This document shows positions 52,610 through 62,177 of a stretch of DNA of 64,000 nt, piece by piece. This stretch comes from Devosia epidermidihirudinis (GTDB lineage: Bacteria; Pseudomonadota; Alphaproteobacteria; Rhizobiales; Devosiaceae), in NCBI RefSeq assembly GCF_000971295.1, contig NZ_LANJ01000044.1, positions 124,001 through 188,000 of the forward strand, given 5' to 3'. The position numbers were made by a program, and so were the translations under genes. How positions within the stretch are numbered: the stretch's first letter is position 1; each line of letters opens with the position of its first letter. The notes beneath the pieces are model-generated. The model worked only from the letters and a program-made list of their open reading frames with translations, was not told where the DNA came from and did not search any database.

Positions 52610-53767
52610 CTATTGTTCCGCAAAGTAGAGGCTGTCACGCCCCGTCGTTTTACTGTGGTACAGCGCATCATCCGCACGGCGATAAAGCGTATCGAGCGAC
52701 TCCGTCCCATCAAATACAGCGGCCCCCATGCTGACAGTCATGATCCCGCGCGGAGCCGTGTCATGTGTCAGCGCCAGCTCGCGCACTCCGTTCAGTATTC
52801 CTTCGAGCGGAACCTTGGCCCGTGTCACGTCGACATCGAACAGGAAAATGCAGAACTCCTCGCCGCCGACGCGCGCAGTAATGTCGAGTGGGCGACGAGC
52901 GGAGTGACGGATAACGTCGGCCACTTTCTGCAGCGCGACATCGCCGCCCGCGTGACCATAGTGATCGTTGAACAGCTTGAAGTGATCCACATCGACCACC
53001 GCCAGGATGGCAGGACGCTGCTCGCGTGCGCAATGACGCAAGCCGCTTTCCACCCGCCAGCGAAAGGCCCGACGATTGGGCAGGCCGGTAAGCGGATCGA
53101 TCGAAGCCTGGGTGGCCAAAAGCTTGCGCAACAGGAATTGTTTGCGTTCCGAGCGTTCGCGCAGATAGCCGCCCATGGCAGCCAGCGGCAGCGCCACCAA
53201 AATCGTCAGGAAGAGTTGCAGGCTTTCGTGCAGCAGGGCCGGTGAGAGCACCAGAATCGTGGTGACAATTGACATGACCGCGACGGCCACGGCCAGAAAC
53301 AGCGCCTGCCTAAAGCGGAGACCGATGGGGAGAAACGCCGCCATCACCACCGCCACCTGCGCACTATCGACGGCAAATGTCCCCATGGTTTTGGCCATGT
53401 TTGCCGTCAGGCTCACTGCCAGCCCAAGCAGCAGGTAGATAACCACAACAAGGCGATCATACCGCACAAAGCCGCGCCGGACTTCGATCGCAACCGCGAC
53501 AAGCCCGCCAAGCACGATGGCTCGGCTGATGAACAGCATGGCCACTTCGAGGCGCCAATCGCCCGGTGGCAGGCCAAGCACCCGGACAATGTCGAAGACA
53601 GCAAAGCAGGACCAGATCGCAATGGCGCTGGCCGCGCAGATCAGCGTCGAATTGCGTTGGTCACGAAGCAGCGTGCCGCGGAATTCCTGCTCCGTCTCGG
53701 CATCAAATGAGGGCTCAAGATCTTCCTCGCCACCGAAGGAAAAAGGCGCGCCGTTCACAAAAAACAC
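52610..53767 (-). CDS. Diguanylate cyclase with membrane domain
   Basis: A 385-residue protein with about six membrane helices (45-210) followed by a GGDEF domain (about 220-380). The active-site motif is GGEEF in ITARVGGEEFCIF, and an RxxD inhibitory site (RPLD) lies five residues before it, so feedback control by c-di-GMP is likely. It makes cyclic di-GMP from GTP at the inner membrane. The start is a GTG at 53767 or 53758; SD GGGAAA is close to the first. It lies 170 bases beyond the histidine kinase gene on the same strand. Confidence 0.9.
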   Translation of the reverse strand: MFFVNGAPFSFGGEEDLEPSFDAETEQEFRGTLLRDQRNSTLICAASAIAIWSCFAVFDIVRVLGLPPGDWRLEVAMLFISRAIVLGGLVAVAIEVRRGFVRYDRLVVVIYLLLGLAVSLTANMAKTMGTFAVDSAQVAVVMAAFLPIGLRFRQALFLAVAVAVMSIVTTILVLSPALLHESLQLFLTILVALPLAAMGGYLRERSERKQFLLRKLLATQASIDPLTGLPNRRAFRWRVESGLRHCAREQRPAILAVVDVDHFKLFNDHYGHAGGDVALQKVADVIRHSARRPLDITARVGGEEFCIFLFDVDVTRAKVPLEGILNGVRELALTHDTAPRGIMTVSMGAAVFDGTESLDTLYRRADDALYHSKTTGRDSLYFAEQ

Positions 53768-54187
53768 TTTCCCAACATAAATTTAGCATCACTCTGCCTC
53801 ACGACATCTAACTTTGCGTTACCGCCCACCTACGCATTCGCGGGCGCGACGGAACCGTCTGTCGTTCACGCAAAAAACAACTCCTGGGCAGTGAACCTTT
53901 TGCCCCCACGCCAATTCTACTCTTGGACAGTGACGCTCATTCGTGGGCAGGGGACTGTCAGACAGTGGCCAAAAGACATGATGTGCAAGATTTGCTTAAG
54001 CGCAGCGAACCATTCCCAGAGTGGTTCAAGTTCTCTTTTCGCGATGCGAGTGCCATAACAGGCAGAGAGAAAACATAAGGCGAAACGCACATCAGGAATA
54101 CTCTCACGTCATCAATCTATCCCTTCCCATAATCTTGCGAGCAAAACGGGCGCAGCGCCAAGGCGCAGGCGTCATATGGAGGCTGGA
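53768..54187. other. Intergenic region with imperfect direct repeats, no supported gene
   Basis: These 420 bases separate the divergent cyclase and gnd operons. CTCCTGGGCAGTGA at 53881-53894 recurs as CTCTTGGACAGTGA at 53920-53933 (12 of 14 identical). Looser copies TCGTGGGCAGGGGA and GTCAGACAGTGG follow at 53941 and 53957. They could be regulator half-sites for gnd. No coding frame is convincing. Confidence 0.5.
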
Positions 54188-55189
54188 ATGCAATTAGGTA
54201 TGGTCGGCTTGGGCCGCATGGGCGCCAACATGGTGCGGCGTCTGATCAAAGCGGGACACCAATGCGTGGTTTATGACGTGAACCCGCAAAGCGTTGCCGA
54301 TCTGGTTGCAGAAGGGGCGATTGGGGCTGCGACGCTTCCCGAATTTCTGGGCAAGCTCGACACACCCCGCGCCGTCTGGCTGATGTTGCCTGCGGCCATC
54401 ACCACCCGTATCGCGCTGGAACTGGCCGACCAAATGCAGCCCGGCGATACGCTCATCGATGGCGGCAATTCTTACTATCGCGACGCGGTAGATCTCGCTG
54501 CCCAGCTCTCACCCAAGGGCATCAATGTCGTCGATGTCGGCACCAGCGGCGGCGTCTGGGGTCTGCAGCGCGGCTATAGCCTGATGATCGGCGGCAACAA
54601 GGACGCCGTGCAGCGCCTCGATCCAATCCTTGCAGCGCTGGCGCCCGGTCAGGACGGCAGCGGCGCGACGCCCGGCACGACCGACACCGCCTCGCAGGGC
54701 TATCTCCACTGCGGCCCAACCGGCTCCGGACACTTCGTCAAAATGGTCCACAACGGCATCGAATATGGCCTGATGGCCGCCTATGCCGAGGGTATCAACA
54801 TTCTCAAGGCCGCCAATGCGGGCGAACACGCGCGCGACGCCGACGCTGAAACTGCGCCGCTGCATGACCCACAATATTACCAGTTCGATATCGACCTGGC
54901 CGGGGTCGCCGAAGTCTGGCGGCACGGCAGCGTCATCAGCTCATGGCTGCTCGATCTGACAGCGGGCGCACTCCGGGGCGATCCGACGCTGGCCAATTTC
55001 GGCGGCAAGGTGTCCGACTCCGGTGAAGGCCGCTGGACGCTGCGTGCGGCGGTCGAAACCGGCGTACCGGCGCCGGTGCTCTCGTCGGCGCTGTTTGCCC
55101 GCTTCTCCTCGCGCGACAATGACGAGTTTGCCAACAAGCTGATGTCGGCCATGCGCTTCGCCTTTGGCGGCCACCACGAAAAATCCTGA
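54188..55189 (+). CDS. gnd: 6-phosphogluconate dehydrogenase, decarboxylating, short type
   Basis: A 333-residue enzyme of the short 6PGDH class, which turns 6-phosphogluconate into ribulose-5-phosphate and CO2 with NAD(P). The Rossmann motif is [14 protein letters not shown], then [10 protein letters not shown], the substrate loop [20 protein letters not shown] and [16 protein letters not shown] with the catalytic Lys and Asn. I chose the ATG at 54188, since GGAG sits eight bases upstream; an ATG at 54176 is itself part of that ribosome binding site. It leads the gnd-zwf-glucokinase operon. Confidence 0.93.
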   Translation: MQLGMVGLGRMGANMVRRLIKAGHQCVVYDVNPQSVADLVAEGAIGAATLPEFLGKLDTPRAVWLMLPAAITTRIALELADQMQPGDTLIDGGNSYYRDAVDLAAQLSPKGINVVDVGTSGGVWGLQRGYSLMIGGNKDAVQRLDPILAALAPGQDGSGATPGTTDTASQGYLHCGPTGSGHFVKMVHNGIEYGLMAAYAEGINILKAANAGEHARDADAETAPLHDPQYYQFDIDLAGVAEVWRHGSVISSWLLDLTAGALRGDPTLANFGGKVSDSGEGRWTLRAAVETGVPAPVLSSALFARFSSRDNDEFANKLMSAMRFAFGGHHEKS

Positions 55190-55203
55190 TCGCGAGAACC
55201 GCC

Positions 55204-56580
55204 ATGACCAAGACCCGCGCCGACGCCCTGGTGATCTTTGGGGTCACCGGCGATCTCGCCCACAAGATGATCCTGCCCTCGCTGTACCAGATGGTGCGGC
55301 GAGGCCATCTGACCGAACCCGTCATCGGGGTGGCGCTGGATGATTGGACCAAGGACCGGCTTTCTGCCCGCGCCCGCGACGCCGTGACCAACCAGTTTGG
55401 CAACGTTGACGAGGCGGTCTTTGCCAAGCTCGAAAGCCTGCTGCATTATGTGTCGGGTGATTACAAATCGGCCGACACCTTCGAGCGCCTGAAGCAAGCG
55501 CTGGGCGGTGCGCAACAGCCGCTCTACTACCTCGCCATTCCGCCGTCCCTCTTCGGCGTCGTTATCGATGCGCTTCAGACTGCCGGCATTGCCCGCAATG
55601 CAAGGCTGATGGTCGAAAAGCCCTTTGGGCACGATGTGGCGTCAGCCCAGGCGCTTAACGCAGTCCTTCATGCCGTGTTCGAGGAAGATGCGGTGTTCCG
55701 CATCGACCATTTCCTCGGCAAGGAGGCCATTCAGAACCTGCTGTATTTCCGCTTCGCCAATGCGATCGTCGAGCCACTGTGGAACCGCACCTATGTCGAG
55801 AGCGTGCAGATCACCATGGCGGAAAACTTCGGCGTCACCGGGCGCGGCAAGTTCTATGACGAAGTCGGCTGCATCCGCGACGTCATCCAGAACCATCTGC
55901 TGAACGTGCTGCTGTTGTTGACCATGGAACCACCGATCACCAGCGCCTCGGACGATCAGAGCGACGAAAAAGTGCAGGTGCTCAAGGCTATTCGGCAACT
56001 GACCCCTGCCGATGTGGTACGCGGCCAGTTCAACGGCTATCGCGATGAGCCGGGTGTTGCTCAGGCCTCGACGGTTGAAACCTTCGCCGCCATTCGCCTC
56101 TTCGTCGACACCTGGCGCTGGAAGGATGTGCCCTTCTATATCCGCGCCGGCAAGAACCTACCGGTGCGCGCCACCGAAGTCGTCGTGCGCTTCCGTCGGC
56201 CACCCATCGCGCTATTCGACGACGTCTCCGCCGCCGACGCCAATTATCTCCGCCTCCGTGTCGGCCCCGAAGTGATGATCGCCCTCGGGGCGCGTCGCAA
56301 AGCACCCGGCGGCGAGATGGTAGGCGAGGACGTGGAGCTGACCGCGGTTGATGACACTGTCGACGACATGATGCCCTATGAACGCCTCATCGGCGATGCC
56401 ATGGACGGCAAACGGCAGCTATTCACCCGCCAGGATGCGTCGGAACTGGGCTGGCGCGTGTTCGATCAGGTCCTCGACCAAAAAGACCAGCCCGCACCGT
56501 ATGCGCCCGGCACTTGGGGTCCGGCCGATGCCATGAAGGACTTTACTCCCCTCGGCGGCTGGGTGGATCCCAAGCCTTGA
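55204..56580 (+). CDS. zwf: Glucose-6-phosphate 1-dehydrogenase
   Basis: A 458-residue Zwf, first enzyme of the oxidative pentose phosphate and Entner-Doudoroff routes. The N-terminal nucleotide motif is [17 protein letters not shown], and the catalytic segment is [21 protein letters not shown] (variant of RIDHYLGK with Phe for Tyr). The EKPFGHD substrate motif is also present. It begins 14 bases after gnd. No 6-phosphogluconolactonase gene stands between them, so that step must be encoded elsewhere. Confidence 0.95.
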   Translation: MTKTRADALVIFGVTGDLAHKMILPSLYQMVRRGHLTEPVIGVALDDWTKDRLSARARDAVTNQFGNVDEAVFAKLESLLHYVSGDYKSADTFERLKQALGGAQQPLYYLAIPPSLFGVVIDALQTAGIARNARLMVEKPFGHDVASAQALNAVLHAVFEEDAVFRIDHFLGKEAIQNLLYFRFANAIVEPLWNRTYVESVQITMAENFGVTGRGKFYDEVGCIRDVIQNHLLNVLLLLTMEPPITSASDDQSDEKVQVLKAIRQLTPADVVRGQFNGYRDEPGVAQASTVETFAAIRLFVDTWRWKDVPFYIRAGKNLPVRATEVVVRFRRPPIALFDDVSAADANYLRLRVGPEVMIALGARRKAPGGEMVGEDVELTAVDDTVDDMMPYERLIGDAMDGKRQLFTRQDASELGWRVFDQVLDQKDQPAPYAPGTWGPADAMKDFTPLGGWVDPKP

Positions 56581-56593
56581 TCCGGAGCGCACC

Positions 56594-57280
56594 ATGACTG
56601 ACCAACAAAATCAACCCGTCGTGCTCGCCGTCGACATCGGCGGCTCCCATGTCAAGGTCTTGAGCAGCGCCGGTGGCGCAGAGCGCAAGGCCGTTTCCGG
56701 GCCCAAGATGGATGCCGCCGTTATGGCGGAGGCCGTTGAAAAACTGGCTGACGGCCTGCAATTTGACGTGTTGGCCCTCGGCTATCCTGGCCCCGTCATT
56801 CACAACAAGATTCTGTCGGAACCGCACAACCTCGCCACAGGCTGGATCGGCTTCGATTTTGAAAAGCGCTTCGGCAAACCCGTCAAAATCGTCAATGATG
56901 CGCTGATGCAGGCCATCGGCAGCTATGATGGCGGACGCATGCTGTTCCTCGGCCTCGGCACAGGTCTGGGCGCCGCCATGATCGTCGACAATGTCGCCCA
57001 ACCCATGGAAATCGCCCATCTGCCCTATCGAAAAGGGCGCACCTTCGAGGACTATCTGGGAGAGGCCAGCCTCGAAAAACGTGGTTTAGAGAAGTGGACC
57101 AAGCACGTCTTCGATGCCACCGAACAACTCACCGCCGCCTTGGAGCCCGATTACGTGGTGATCGGAGGCGGCAATGTCACCCGCCTCAAGACGCTGCCTC
57201 CAAACGCCCGCCGTGGCGACAACACCAACGCCTTCAAGGGTGGCTTCGCCCTATGGCTCGACGAGAGTCTGAAGGTCTAG
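56594..57280 (+). CDS. Polyphosphate glucokinase-like ROK family kinase
   Basis: A 228-residue ROK-fold kinase. The phosphate-binding motif is VLAVDIGGSHVKVLSS, the central motif is LGLGTGLGAAMIVD, and GGGNVTRLKTLPPNARRGDN near the C-terminus is typical of bacterial polyphosphate glucokinases. It would make glucose-6-phosphate from glucose with polyphosphate or ATP, feeding Zwf directly. It starts 13 bases after zwf and ends the operon. Shorter than the 260-residue average of actinobacterial enzymes. Confidence 0.87.
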   Translation: MTDQQNQPVVLAVDIGGSHVKVLSSAGGAERKAVSGPKMDAAVMAEAVEKLADGLQFDVLALGYPGPVIHNKILSEPHNLATGWIGFDFEKRFGKPVKIVNDALMQAIGSYDGGRMLFLGLGTGLGAAMIVDNVAQPMEIAHLPYRKGRTFEDYLGEASLEKRGLEKWTKHVFDATEQLTAALEPDYVVIGGGNVTRLKTLPPNARRGDNTNAFKGGFALWLDESLKV

Positions 57281-57285
57281 CCGTG

Positions 57286-58341
57286 CTACCCAATGGTGCG
57301 TTCGAGTACCGATAGCCAGTTGGAATAACCAATGCGTTCCAGCAGCGGCTCATCATAGCCATGGCGGCGGAGCAGATCGAACAGCACGGGCAATCCGGCT
57401 GCTGACCCGATCGCATCAGGGATCTTGGTGCCGTCGAAATCGGACCCAAGGCCGATCCGGCTCTCACCGACGATCGAAATCAGATGATCGAGGTGCCGCA
57501 CCAGCAATTCTGGGTCGGATGATGTGTCGAGACGACCATCAAGCCGGAGAAAACCGGTGCCGAAATTTAGACCAACCAGGCCGTCACTATCCCGGATGGC
57601 GCGCAACTGTTCGTCGGTCAGATTGCGCGGGGACGGCGAGAGCGCGTAGGCGTTGGAATGCGTCGCGACTAGCGGCGCATCCGAGATTTTGGCCACATCC
57701 CAGAACCCCTGCTCGGTGATATGCGAGAGGTCCACAAGGACACGCATGCGATTGCAGGCAGCAACGAGGCGGCGACCAGCATCGGTCAGGCCCGGCCCGG
57801 TGTCGGGCAGCCCGGGAAAGCGGAACGGCACGCCATAGCCAAAGATATTGGTGCGGCTCCACACCGGTCCGACCGAGCGCAGCCCGGCAGCGTAGAGCAC
57901 GTCGAGAAAGTACAGGTCCGGATCAATCGCCTCGGCGCCTTCAATATGCAGCACGGCGGCGAGAGCGCCGCGCGCATTGGCCGCTCGGATCTCCGCCGTC
58001 GACCGGCATAGCGCAACCGCGCCATTCGAAGCGTTCGCCAGACGCTGCAGGATGGCGACCTGCGCAATGGTCAGTCGCTGCGCTGCTTCAAGGCTGAGCT
58101 CGTTGGGCAGTGGCAGATCATAGGCGTCGGCCTGCATCGCGGCACGATCGATCTCGCCGGGCGATGGACAGAATACCGCGAACAATCCGCCGACCAGCCC
58201 GCCAGCCTGTGCCTTGGGCAGGTCGAGATGGGCAGGCGCCTCGCCCGTCAAAAAGCTCTGAACGGGATCAGCCGATGGCTGCTCCAGCAGTCGCAGCAAT
58301 GCATCGTTGTGGCCGTCGAAAACGGGGATCAGCTTGTTCAC
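57286..58341 (-). CDS. M19 family (renal-type) membrane dipeptidase
   Basis: A 351-residue zinc dipeptidase. The metal motifs are FDGHNDALLRLL (HxD), HIEGAEAID (bridging Glu), VDLSHITEQGFWDV and VATHSNAYAL (two His), and GLGSDFDG (Asp). It hydrolyses dipeptides, including D-amino-acid and cysteine-containing ones. I chose the GTG at 58341 with GAGAG upstream, because the longer version runs back into the preceding ATPase gene with Cys/Ser-rich, unrelated sequence. It is the last gene of the leftward organosulfur-type operon, 25 bases after the ATPase stop. Confidence 0.88.
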   Translation of the reverse strand: MNKLIPVFDGHNDALLRLLEQPSADPVQSFLTGEAPAHLDLPKAQAGGLVGGLFAVFCPSPGEIDRAAMQADAYDLPLPNELSLEAAQRLTIAQVAILQRLANASNGAVALCRSTAEIRAANARGALAAVLHIEGAEAIDPDLYFLDVLYAAGLRSVGPVWSRTNIFGYGVPFRFPGLPDTGPGLTDAGRRLVAACNRMRVLVDLSHITEQGFWDVAKISDAPLVATHSNAYALSPSPRNLTDEQLRAIRDSDGLVGLNFGTGFLRLDGRLDTSSDPELLVRHLDHLISIVGESRIGLGSDFDGTKIPDAIGSAAGLPVLFDLLRRHGYDEPLLERIGYSNWLSVLERTIG

Positions 58342-58366
58342 GGGCGCGCTCTCGTTTGGGACTGGT

Positions 58367-59158
58367 TCAATGCAGCACCCGGCTGAGGAACAGCCGCGTC
58401 CGCTCATGCTGGGCATTGGTGAAGAAGGCTTCGGGCTTATCTTCTTCGATGATCTGGCCCTGATCCATGAAGATCACACGATCGGCAACCTGACGGGCGA
58501 ACCCCATTTCGTGGGTGACGCAGAGCATGGTCATGCCGCTATCGGCTAGTGAGATCATCACGTCGAGCACTTCCTTGACCATTTCAGGATCAAGCGAGGA
58601 CGTTGGCTCATCGAACAGCATGATCTTGGGGTTCATGCAGAGCGAGCGCGCAATGGCGACCCGCTGCTGCTGGCCACCTGAAAGCTGGCCGGGGAATTTC
58701 TGCGCCTGCTCGGGGATCTTGACGCGCTCAAGGTAGTGCATGGCGGTCTCTTCCGCCTCGGCCTTGGAGAGCTTGCGCACATAGATCTGCGCCAGCGTCA
58801 GGTTCTGCAGGATGGTCAGATGCGGGAACAGGTTGAAGTGCTGAAATACCATGCCGACTTCACGGCGGATTTCGTCGATCCGTTTGAGGTCATTGGTCAG
58901 CTCGACGCCGTTGACGATGACCTTGCCGTCCTGATGCTCTTCGAGACGATTGATGCAACGGATCAGAGTCGACTTGCCTGACCCCGACGGCCCGGCAATG
59001 ACAATGCGCTCGCCGCGCCCAACGCGCAGATTGATGTCCTGAAGGACGTGAAAATCTCCAAACCACTTCTGCATGCCGATGATTTCGACAGCGGTTTCAT
59101 CGAGAGGTCGTGTGGCTGTGGTCGACGTCAAGGTCTCAATGCTCCTGTTCGTGCTCAT
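58367..59158 (-). CDS. Polar amino acid-type ABC transporter ATPase (GlnQ/HisP-like)
   Basis: A 263-residue ATPase. Walker A is [12 protein letters not shown], signature [16 protein letters not shown], Walker [14 protein letters not shown] and switch His in [13 protein letters not shown], all typical of the polar amino acid family that carries Gln, His or cystine. It overlaps the DszA-like gene by four bases (ATGA). No permease or binding protein of this family is within the window, so partners may be further upstream beyond 64 kb. A cystine-type or organosulfur importer would fit the context. Confidence 0.9.
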   Translation of the reverse strand: MSTNRSIETLTSTTATRPLDETAVEIIGMQKWFGDFHVLQDINLRVGRGERIVIAGPSGSGKSTLIRCINRLEEHQDGKVIVNGVELTNDLKRIDEIRREVGMVFQHFNLFPHLTILQNLTLAQIYVRKLSKAEAEETAMHYLERVKIPEQAQKFPGQLSGGQQQRVAIARSLCMNPKIMLFDEPTSSLDPEMVKEVLDVMISLADSGMTMLCVTHEMGFARQVADRVIFMDQGQIIEEDKPEAFFTNAQHERTRLFLSRVLH

Positions 59159-60555
59159 ACTGTTGCCTCACCAGCGGGTGCGGCCTTCTGCCAGATTTCG
59201 GGTTCGACATGACGCTCGGGCTGCGCCACGAAGAGGTTCTCCGGGCGGCTGAGGCCGAGGTTTTCTCGAAGGGTCGTGCCTTCATACTCAGTGCGGAACA
59301 GCCCGCGCTCGCGCAGGATCGGCACCACGTCGGCAATGAATTCGTCCAGACCACCCGGCAGGTAGGGCGGCGAAACGACAAAGCCATCGGCCGCGCCTTC
59401 CTCGAACTGGTGCTGCAGGATATCGGCGATCTCCGTCGCCGTGCCGACGAAGCGTTCGCCAAGGCGCGTTGCCGCAACATGGGTCGCGATCTGGCGAATG
59501 GTCAGATCAAACCGCTTGGCCCGATCGATGACGCCCTGGCGCAGCGAATGCCCGCCCTTTGTGGGCGGAATTTCGGGCAGCGGGCCATCAAGCGGATAGC
59601 CCGACAGATCCACGCCACCCAGCGACATTTGGAGCCATGACAACGCCAAGTCGGGATGGACGAGATTGTCGAGATAGGCCGCCTTTTCGGCCGCTTCCTT
59701 GGCGGTCGCGCCGATCACCACCTGGATGCTAGGCATGATCTTGAGGTCATCGGCCTTTCGGCCATGCGCGACCACACGCTGCTTCATGTCGGCGTAGAAC
59801 GCCTTGGCCACGTCGAGCGGTGGGTTGACGGTGAAAATGGCGTCGGCAGTTCGTGCGCCGAGCTCTCGCCCCGCCGGGGAACCGCCAGCCTGTACCAACA
59901 GGGGATGGCCCTGGGGCGCGCGACCGACATTGAGCGGGCCATGCACAAAGAAGTTGGGGCCATCATGGCCAAGCGCATGCAGCTTGTCCGGATCGAAATA
60001 GCGCCCGGACTCCTTGTCTAGCAGGAAGGCGTCGTCCTCCCAGCTATCCCAAAGCCCGCGCACTACGTCGATGAATTCCTCTGCGCGCTGGTAGCGGGTG
60101 TCGTGGTCGTTCAACGTGCGCTGATTGAAATTGTGCGCCTCGTTTTCGCCGGTCGAAGTGACGGCGTTCCACCCTGCCCGCCCCTTGCTGATATGATCGA
60201 GCGAGGCGAACTTGCGGGCGATGTTGTAGGGCTCGTTGAACGAGGTTGAAGCAGTGGCGATCAGGCCAATATGACTGGTGCCCATGGCGAGCGCCGCCAG
60301 CATGGTGATAGGTTCGAGCTTGCCCACATCCATGCGCGAAAACGCATCCTTGCCCTCGACACGGCGGAACCCCGGGCCATCGGCAAAGAACACCGCATCA
60401 AACTTGGCCACTTCGGCGCTGCGGGCCATGGAGAGGAAGTAGTCGATATCGTGCAGCCCGCCCGCATGGGCATCGGGATGGCGCCAGCCACCCATCTGAT
60501 TGCCGGTGTTCAGCAGATGCGCGAAGAGCTTTATCTGTCGCTTGGGAGCGGTCAT
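59155..60555 (-). CDS. DszA/NtaA-like FMNH2-dependent monooxygenase (LLM class)
   Basis: A 466-residue flavin-dependent monooxygenase of the NtaA/SnaA/DszA group, which uses FMNH2 supplied by a separate reductase. Landmarks are [16 protein letters not shown] near the N-terminus, [15 protein letters not shown], and the core [20 protein letters not shown]. DszA oxidises dibenzothiophene sulfone; other members cleave nitrilotriacetate or alkyl sulfones. It sits directly downstream of DszC-like and DszB-like genes, which favours an organosulfur role. I chose the ATG at 60555. No flavin reductase (DszD) is in the window. Confidence 0.88.
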   Translation of the reverse strand: MTAPKRQIKLFAHLLNTGNQMGGWRHPDAHAGGLHDIDYFLSMARSAEVAKFDAVFFADGPGFRRVEGKDAFSRMDVGKLEPITMLAALAMGTSHIGLIATASTSFNEPYNIARKFASLDHISKGRAGWNAVTSTGENEAHNFNQRTLNDHDTRYQRAEEFIDVVRGLWDSWEDDAFLLDKESGRYFDPDKLHALGHDGPNFFVHGPLNVGRAPQGHPLLVQAGGSPAGRELGARTADAIFTVNPPLDVAKAFYADMKQRVVAHGRKADDLKIMPSIQVVIGATAKEAAEKAAYLDNLVHPDLALSWLQMSLGGVDLSGYPLDGPLPEIPPTKGGHSLRQGVIDRAKRFDLTIRQIATHVAATRLGERFVGTATEIADILQHQFEEGAADGFVVSPPYLPGGLDEFIADVVPILRERGLFRTEYEGTTLRENLGLSRPENLFVAQPERHVEPEIWQKAAPAGEATV

Positions 60556-60563
60556 GGATGGTC

Positions 60564-62177
60564 TCAATTGGTCCGGTTGCGGGGCGGCAGGCGCCCGTTG
60601 AGCGCGTGATCGCCAATGCGCAAATAGCGCCAGCGACTGGGATCATGCAGGGTATGGGTGCGGGCATTGCGCCAGTGGCGATCGAGCCCGACATGCTCGG
60701 GCCGCGCGAACTCGGCGGCAATGTCGACTAGGCCTGCCGCAATGTCGATGGCCAGCTCGCCCGCATGGACTTTGACGATGCTGACTTGGAGCGAAAAGCG
60801 CTGCGTGATCTCTTCGGTCAACGTCTGGGTAGCGAGCACACGAAGCGAGGCCAGCGCTTCGGCAAACAGCACTTCGCTGGCCGAAAGCCGCGCCGAGAAC
60901 ACGCCGATAGTTCCGAGGACGTCGTTAGGAACCGGACCATCGATGCTCGCCAGCAGATCCACCGCATCGTTCAGCGCGGCGCGGGCAATGCCGAGATCGA
61001 TGCCGACATGGGCCAGGTTGGCGGCGGCGTTGCCGGTGCTGGGCAGGTCGGAATTAAGCCAGCGTGGCAGGATTTCATCGGCGGCGACCACGACATCGTC
61101 GAGTATGGTCGTCCCGCTGCCCGTGCCGCGTTGTCCGAGGCCGCGCCAGTCATCGAGCAGCGTTAATCCAGCACTGCCCGCCGCGACCACCGCGATGGAT
61201 GGTTGTCCATCATCGCCAATGGCCAAAATCGAGATGAACTCCGCGCCTGTTGCGCCCGTCGAATAGAACTTGCGGCCATTGAGCCGATAGCCGCCATCGG
61301 GCTGCGATGTGAGGCGCGTCGCGGTGACCTTGGCATGGGCAACACCCCGCTCGGCGGCCGCATTGCCGAAGCGCGCACCTTGCACCACCTGCGGCAACCA
61401 GCGCTCCAGTTGCGCGTCGGTCGCGGTGCGGATCAGAGATTCCAGCATGGCGTAGTGGATAGTCATGATCTGGCCGACCGAGCCATCGCCGATCGACAGG
61501 CGGCGCGACACTTCGAGTGCGTCAGCAAATCCAAGGCCCGCGCCACCGAAGGCGGTCGGGACCGTGACAGCCAACAGGCCACTGCGCGCGATCGCCTCAA
61601 GTTCAGCTTTTGGCGTGGCGCGGTCGATATCGCGCTGGGCAGCGCCACGCGCAAATTGCTGGCTCAAAGCATCGGCGCGCCGATAGGCGTCTGCGCGATC
61701 AACCGGGACACCGAGGGGAACGGGGTGGACCTCAATGGACGGTCGCTCCAGCGCAGCACGTCCGGCAGCGACCTTTGCAAGCCGGAGCGGTTCTCGGGAG
61801 GCAGTCTCCAGAAGCGCGCGGTGGTGACGGCCGAAATCAAGGGGATCGTCGGTCGTGCTGGTGCCGCCAGCTTCAAACAGGAACCGCACGGCACGCTTGG
61901 CAACGTCGCCCGCCAGCAGGCGCGCTTCGGCCTGACCAATTGTTTCTGAACGGCGCGCAGCCTGCGCGGCACTCACCTCAACGGCGAGGGCACCAGCGGC
62001 GTGCACAATCGTTGGCTCTTCGCGAACCGGCAGGCCATCGGCTTCAAACCATGGCCGTGCGGACGTTGCGAGGAAGGCGACCGCGTCGGCAAAGGCCGCC
62101 TCTGCAATCGCGAGATCGGCATCAGTCGCATCGGCGACATCTTCGCTATGCGGCTGGGCTGCGGTATCCGCACTCAT
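60564..62177 (-). CDS. DszC/SfnB-like acyl-CoA dehydrogenase-fold monooxygenase with extra N-terminal domain
   Basis: A 537-residue protein. The region 165-537 is a complete acyl-CoA dehydrogenase-fold monooxygenase (AIARSGLLAVTVPTAFGGAGL; ERGVAHAKVTATR; LNGRKFYSTGATGAEF; LGQRGTGSGTTILDDVVV), the type of DszC and SfnB. DszC oxidises dibenzothiophene to the sulfone with FMNH2. The first 145 residues are extra: residues 89-143 align without gaps to the C-terminal helix region 472-526, sharing R-H-x-R at 117-120 and 500-503. It looks like the tail of a lost paralogue fused to the front. It overlaps the DszB-like gene by four bases. Confidence 0.84.
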   Translation of the reverse strand: MSADTAAQPHSEDVADATDADLAIAEAAFADAVAFLATSARPWFEADGLPVREEPTIVHAAGALAVEVSAAQAARRSETIGQAEARLLAGDVAKRAVRFLFEAGGTSTTDDPLDFGRHHRALLETASREPLRLAKVAAGRAALERPSIEVHPVPLGVPVDRADAYRRADALSQQFARGAAQRDIDRATPKAELEAIARSGLLAVTVPTAFGGAGLGFADALEVSRRLSIGDGSVGQIMTIHYAMLESLIRTATDAQLERWLPQVVQGARFGNAAAERGVAHAKVTATRLTSQPDGGYRLNGRKFYSTGATGAEFISILAIGDDGQPSIAVVAAGSAGLTLLDDWRGLGQRGTGSGTTILDDVVVAADEILPRWLNSDLPSTGNAAANLAHVGIDLGIARAALNDAVDLLASIDGPVPNDVLGTIGVFSARLSASEVLFAEALASLRVLATQTLTEEITQRFSLQVSIVKVHAGELAIDIAAGLVDIAAEFARPEHVGLDRHWRNARTHTLHDPSRWRYLRIGDHALNGRLPPRNRTN

